64,000 nt of DNA. Origin: an uncultured Collinsella sp. (lineage in GTDB: Bacteria; Actinomycetota; Coriobacteriia; Coriobacteriales; Coriobacteriaceae). Position 1 is the first letter of the stretch; each line of letters begins with the position of its first letter. The stretch is from assembly GCA_949288855.1 (NCBI GenBank), contig CASELS010000001.1:1-64000 (forward strand). Reading direction: 5' to 3'. The position numbers and the translations under genes were made by a program. Below are positions 62,473 through 64,000 of this stretch, piece by piece. The notes beneath the pieces were generated by a model that was not told the DNA's origin, did no database searches, and saw only the letters and a list, made by a program, of their open reading frames with translations.

Positions 62473-64000
62473 GTGAGAGAAGGGGCGAGGTGCGCGTAAC
62501 GGGCGGCGGACGCCATGGGGGCGCCGCTGGAGCCGGTGCCGCTGATCCGTTGCGGGTAAGGGCGTCTGTGTGGTGGAGGAATCTCCCCCTTATGCGCTCG
62601 TTTGCCTGCTATACGGCAATCTGCCTGGCGCTTTCCATTGTGATCTCGGTGGCGTTCATGGTGGCGTGCCTTGAGGGATATCGCTACCTGGACCGCGTGG
62701 AGAACGAAGGACGCACCGAGGTGGACAGCGGCCCTTATATCTATGATGTTGCATCGGGCGAGCTCGTTCCGGCGGTTTCCGTTGATCTGGGTAGCGGAGT
62801 TGGCGACCGCATGGTGTATGTGGGGATGCGCCGGGGTACGGGCCGTGCAAGCGTGGAGACAGATAAGGGGTCGCCGCAGGTCATTAACGCTTCCACCGAG
62901 CGGCCTGTTGTGTACGCGACGCTTGAGCGGATTGCCTCAGACGACGGCCTCAAACTGTATGACTGGGGAGGCAACTATACCGAGGCAGACTATATTGAGG
63001 CAGGTGGGAATCCCTACAACCCTAAACCCATCGCGGCGGACGAGCTTGCGCACTACGACGAGCGCGAGCGCCGCGAGCGGATATCGACCACAGGTGAGCT
63101 GGGGAGTGCGATAGAGCAGCTTGGCGCGGCGAACGATGAGATTCTTACCTCGAACATCGGCTATTACGTGTCGCAGGCGCAGACGAGTACCGAGACCGCG
63201 CCCATGTTTGCCCTGCGCATCGCGGCGGGGCTCGCGCCTTTTGTGGTGCTGGGTGTCCTGGCAACGGTGCTCTTTAGACAGTTTTACCGGGTTCGTCTTG
63301 CTGAGCCTTTGGGGTCGCTCCATCACGCTGCGGAGCGTATTGCCGCGCAGGATTTGGATTTCACGGTTGGCACGGTAGCGGGCAGGGAGTTCGCAGGTCT
63401 GGCCTCTGCTTTTGAACGTATGCGCGCGTCTCTTGAGGAGGCCCAGCGCGAGCTGTTTGAGACGGCAGAGGAGCGTAGGCGCTTAAACGCTGCCTTTGCG
63501 CACGATCTCCGCACGCCGGTAACGGTGCTCAAGGGCACGCTCGAGATGATGGAGGATAAAGAGCCGTCGCCGCATATCGCGACCTTACAAGGGCAAGTCG
63601 AGCGTCTCGAATCCTATGCTCAAGCCATGACGGGGATAACCAAGCTGGAAGATCGCGAGGTGGAACGCGGCTCGGTTGCTTTCTCGGTACTTGCCGGCGA
63701 TTTGGGCCGCACCGCGCGCACGCTTGCGTCCGAGGCGGGAATTGCCTGCCATGTGTCAGTGCGCAACGAGCTTGCCGACGTGTGCGGCTCCACCGGTGCT
63801 GCAGAGCTTTGCGTAGACGCGTCGCTTGTCGAGGAAGTTCTGGGCAACGTGATGTCAAATGCGTGCCGGTTTGCCAGGCAGAGGGTGTCGCTGGCTGTCT
63901 GCCTGCGCCGTCGGTGCGAGACGGACAGCGAGAAGGCGTCTGCTCAAGACGAGACGGAAGGGGCTCTGCCCGCCGTGCTTGATCTGACGGTCACCGATGA
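62469..64000 (+). CDS. Sensor histidine kinase, 3' end cut by window
   Basis: About 510 codons are visible. After a Gly-rich cytoplasmic tail there is a membrane helix (about 46-68), an exterior sensor region (about 70-245), a second helix (about 246-270), a HAMP domain, a HisKA domain with phosphorylated His in AHDLRTPVTVLKG (about 340), and the start of the ATPase domain with the N box EVLGNVMSNACRFA. The G boxes lie beyond 64000. It overlaps the response regulator by four bases (ATGA), so the two form an operon and a cognate pair. The signal is unknown. Confidence 0.93.
   Translation, partial: MSERRGEVRVTGGGRHGGAAGAGAADPLRVRASVWWRNLPLMRSFACYTAICLALSIVISVAFMVACLEGYRYLDRVENEGRTEVDSGPYIYDVASGELVPAVSVDLGSGVGDRMVYVGMRRGTGRASVETDKGSPQVINASTERPVVYATLERIASDDGLKLYDWGGNYTEADYIEAGGNPYNPKPIAADELAHYDERERRERISTTGELGSAIEQLGAANDEILTSNIGYYVSQAQTSTETAPMFALRIAAGLAPFVVLGVLATVLFRQFYRVRLAEPLGSLHHAAERIAAQDLDFTVGTVAGREFAGLASAFERMRASLEEAQRELFETAEERRRLNAAFAHDLRTPVTVLKGTLEMMEDKEPSPHIATLQGQVERLESYAQAMTGITKLEDREVERGSVAFSVLAGDLGRTARTLASEAGIACHVSVRNELADVCGSTGAAELCVDASLVEEVLGNVMSNACRFARQRVSLAVCLRRRCETDSEKASAQDETEGALPAVLDLTVTD

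Noticed and set aside
1-64000. CRISPR array, prophage or insertion sequence
   Set aside because: No spaced direct repeats, cas genes, integrase, transposase or phage structural genes were seen.

Overview
The window looks like a chromosomal stretch of a high-GC Gram-positive gut bacterium of the class Coriobacteriia, most likely Collinsella. The evidence is GC-rich coding with strong third-position GC bias, short spacers with clear GGAGG-type ribosome sites, several PTS permeases beside LacI regulators, phosphoketolase, and actinobacterial cell-envelope genes (CwlM-like, OatA-like, NodB pair). This placement is inferred from gene content only.

Layout. 1-~530 is a fragment of an InlB-repeat surface protein on the minus strand. 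It runs abruptly into the C-terminal half of a transketolase subunit, so the left edge is probably an assembly chimera or a rearrangement. 0.5-27 kb is a carbohydrate region: transketolase C-subunit, FGGY kinase, LacI, alpha/beta hydrolase, three apiosidase-like DUF4038/DUF5060 glycosidases, EIIC, TetR plus MFS transporter, GH78 rhamnosidase, ROK protein, nucleoside-hydrolase-like protein, esterase, EIIBC, LacI and phosphoketolase. No secretion signal is visible on the glycosidases, so the substrates are probably small plant glycosides imported whole. My reading is an apioside/rhamnoside catabolic region: apulose-4-P transketolase would make xylulose-5-P, which phosphoketolase splits while regenerating the glyceraldehyde-3-P acceptor. 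27-33 kb carries metabolic genes (M32 peptidase, Ntn hydrolase, glyA, proC). 32.6-36 kb is a glucose-family PTS EIICBA with a PRD antiterminator and a recognisable RAT/terminator leader; the EIICBA gene is broken by a small deletion. 36-50 kb is housekeeping: SPFH protein, bioY, serS, M19 dipeptidase, a small toxin-antitoxin-like pair by tRNA-Arg, DUF362 ferredoxin-like protein, hemolysin III, CNNM/CBS protein and a set of small envelope proteins. 48.8-57.6 kb has a NodB deacetylase pair (one catalytically dead), an MgtE-like sensor/membrane protein followed by an NRMT-type Nramp transporter, and an OatA-like acyltransferase. 57.7-64 kb has cstA behind a complete leader-peptide attenuator, tRNA-Gln, a CwlM-like protein and a two-component system cut by the window end.

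The most unusual material is regulatory. There are two unannotated leader peptides (51835-51870 before the magnesium operon; 57817-57861 before cstA), a RAT element, several AAAC/GTTT palindromes near the sugar genes, and a dispersed family of long hairpins whose loop sequence is conserved while the stems vary but stay paired. No CRISPR array, rRNA, transposase or phage gene was seen.
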